Part shown: positions 7,086-7,407 of the stretch, in pieces
Position numbering within the stretch: position 1 is the first letter of the stretch
Layout of the letters: every line of letters begins with the position of its first letter
Assembly (NCBI GenBank): GCA_035303885.1
Contig: DATGRE010000016.1
Coordinates: forward strand, 1-7,407
Direction of reading: 5' to 3'
DNA length: 7,407 bases
From: Zeimonas sp035303885
GTDB lineage: Bacteria > Pseudomonadota > Gammaproteobacteria > Burkholderiales > Burkholderiaceae_E
The notes under the pieces: model-generated
The model's input: only the letters and a program-made list of their open reading frames with translations
Database searches by the model: none
Told to the model about the DNA's origin: nothing
Made by a program: the position numbers and the translations under genes

Positions 7086-7407
7086 GCCGCTCCGGCGCCT
7101 GGTTCGACGTCTGCGCGAGCGCCGATCTGCTCGACGGCGGTGACGGCGTGCGCTTCGAATGCGCCGGTGCCGACGGCCTGCCCCGGTCGGCGTTCGTCGT
7201 GCGCCAGGACGGGCGGGTGCGCGCCTTCGTCAATCGCTGCCCGCACCGCGCCGCGGAGCTCGACTGGCTGCCCGGGCGATTCTTCGACGACGCGGGCCTA
7301 TACTTGGTGTGCTCGATGCACGGTGCGCTGTTCGAGGCCGATACCGGTGACTGCGTGGCCGGACCCTGCCTCGGCGATCGTCTCGAGCCGATCGCCTGCG
7401 AAGAACG
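7082..7407 (+). CDS. Rieske [2Fe-2S] ferredoxin-like protein (5' part only)
   Basis: The frame starts with GTG at 7082, overlapping the HAD stop by four bases (GTGA), and runs off the window with 108 complete codons visible. No ATG occurs before residue 79, which is already inside the cluster motif, so GTG with translational coupling is the best start. The Rieske signature is complete: Cys53-Pro-His55 (NRCPHRAAELDW) and Cys77-Ser-Met-His80 (LVCSMHGALFEADTG), which bind one [2Fe-2S] cluster through two Cys and two His. A third element, VAGPC, follows at 92-96. There is no N-terminal membrane anchor or signal peptide, so this is a soluble ferredoxin-type protein and not the bc1 Rieske subunit. 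So far no oxygenase catalytic domain is visible, but the missing 3' part could still change that view. Its role is unknown; a link to RNA modification through the operon is speculative. Confidence 0.9.
   Translation, partial: MSRSGAWFDVCASADLLDGGDGVRFECAGADGLPRSAFVVRQDGRVRAFVNRCPHRAAELDWLPGRFFDDAGLYLVCSMHGALFEADTGDCVAGPCLGDRLEPIACEE

Overview
This is a GC-rich (roughly two-thirds G+C or more) chromosomal segment that looks like a betaproteobacterium, most likely Burkholderiales or a close relative. Three things suggest this: the RNase E type, the divergent rne / rluC pair, and the order rluC - HAD phosphatase - Rieske protein, which I recall as common in that group. No mobile element, tRNA, rRNA, CRISPR array or phage gene was seen. 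The content is mainly housekeeping, and I did not find a clear undescribed system.

Left part (1-1294, + strand): the end of a respiratory formate dehydrogenase operon. It holds the 3' end of a small lipoprotein gene and then, two bases later, the cytochrome b556 (gamma) subunit that anchors the enzyme in the membrane and passes electrons to quinone. A perfect GC hairpin at 1350-1373 closes the operon. It also lies just past the stop of the convergent rne gene, so it probably terminates both.

Middle (1450-4707, - strand): rne, a complete RNase E of 1085 residues. The catalytic half is conserved, with every key residue checked in place. The C-terminal half is a long low-complexity scaffold. 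It contains a membrane-targeting amphipathic helix, a strictly three-residue-periodic arginine array (25 arginines in register), an Arg-rich patch, Ala/Pro/Glu-rich linkers with exact DNA duplications, and a short C-terminal motif that may be a docking site. A 567-base gap (4708-5274) follows. It should carry the rne leader and the divergent promoters.

Right part (5275-7407, + strand): a tightly packed operon. rluC (23S rRNA pseudouridine synthase) is followed by a HAD-family phosphatase through an ATGA overlap, then by a Rieske [2Fe-2S] protein through a GTGA overlap. The last gene runs off the window. rne and rluC both act in RNA metabolism and are also divergent neighbours in Escherichia coli. 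The best leads are the periodic arginine array, the structured rne leader, the small formate-dehydrogenase-linked lipoprotein and the coupled Rieske gene.
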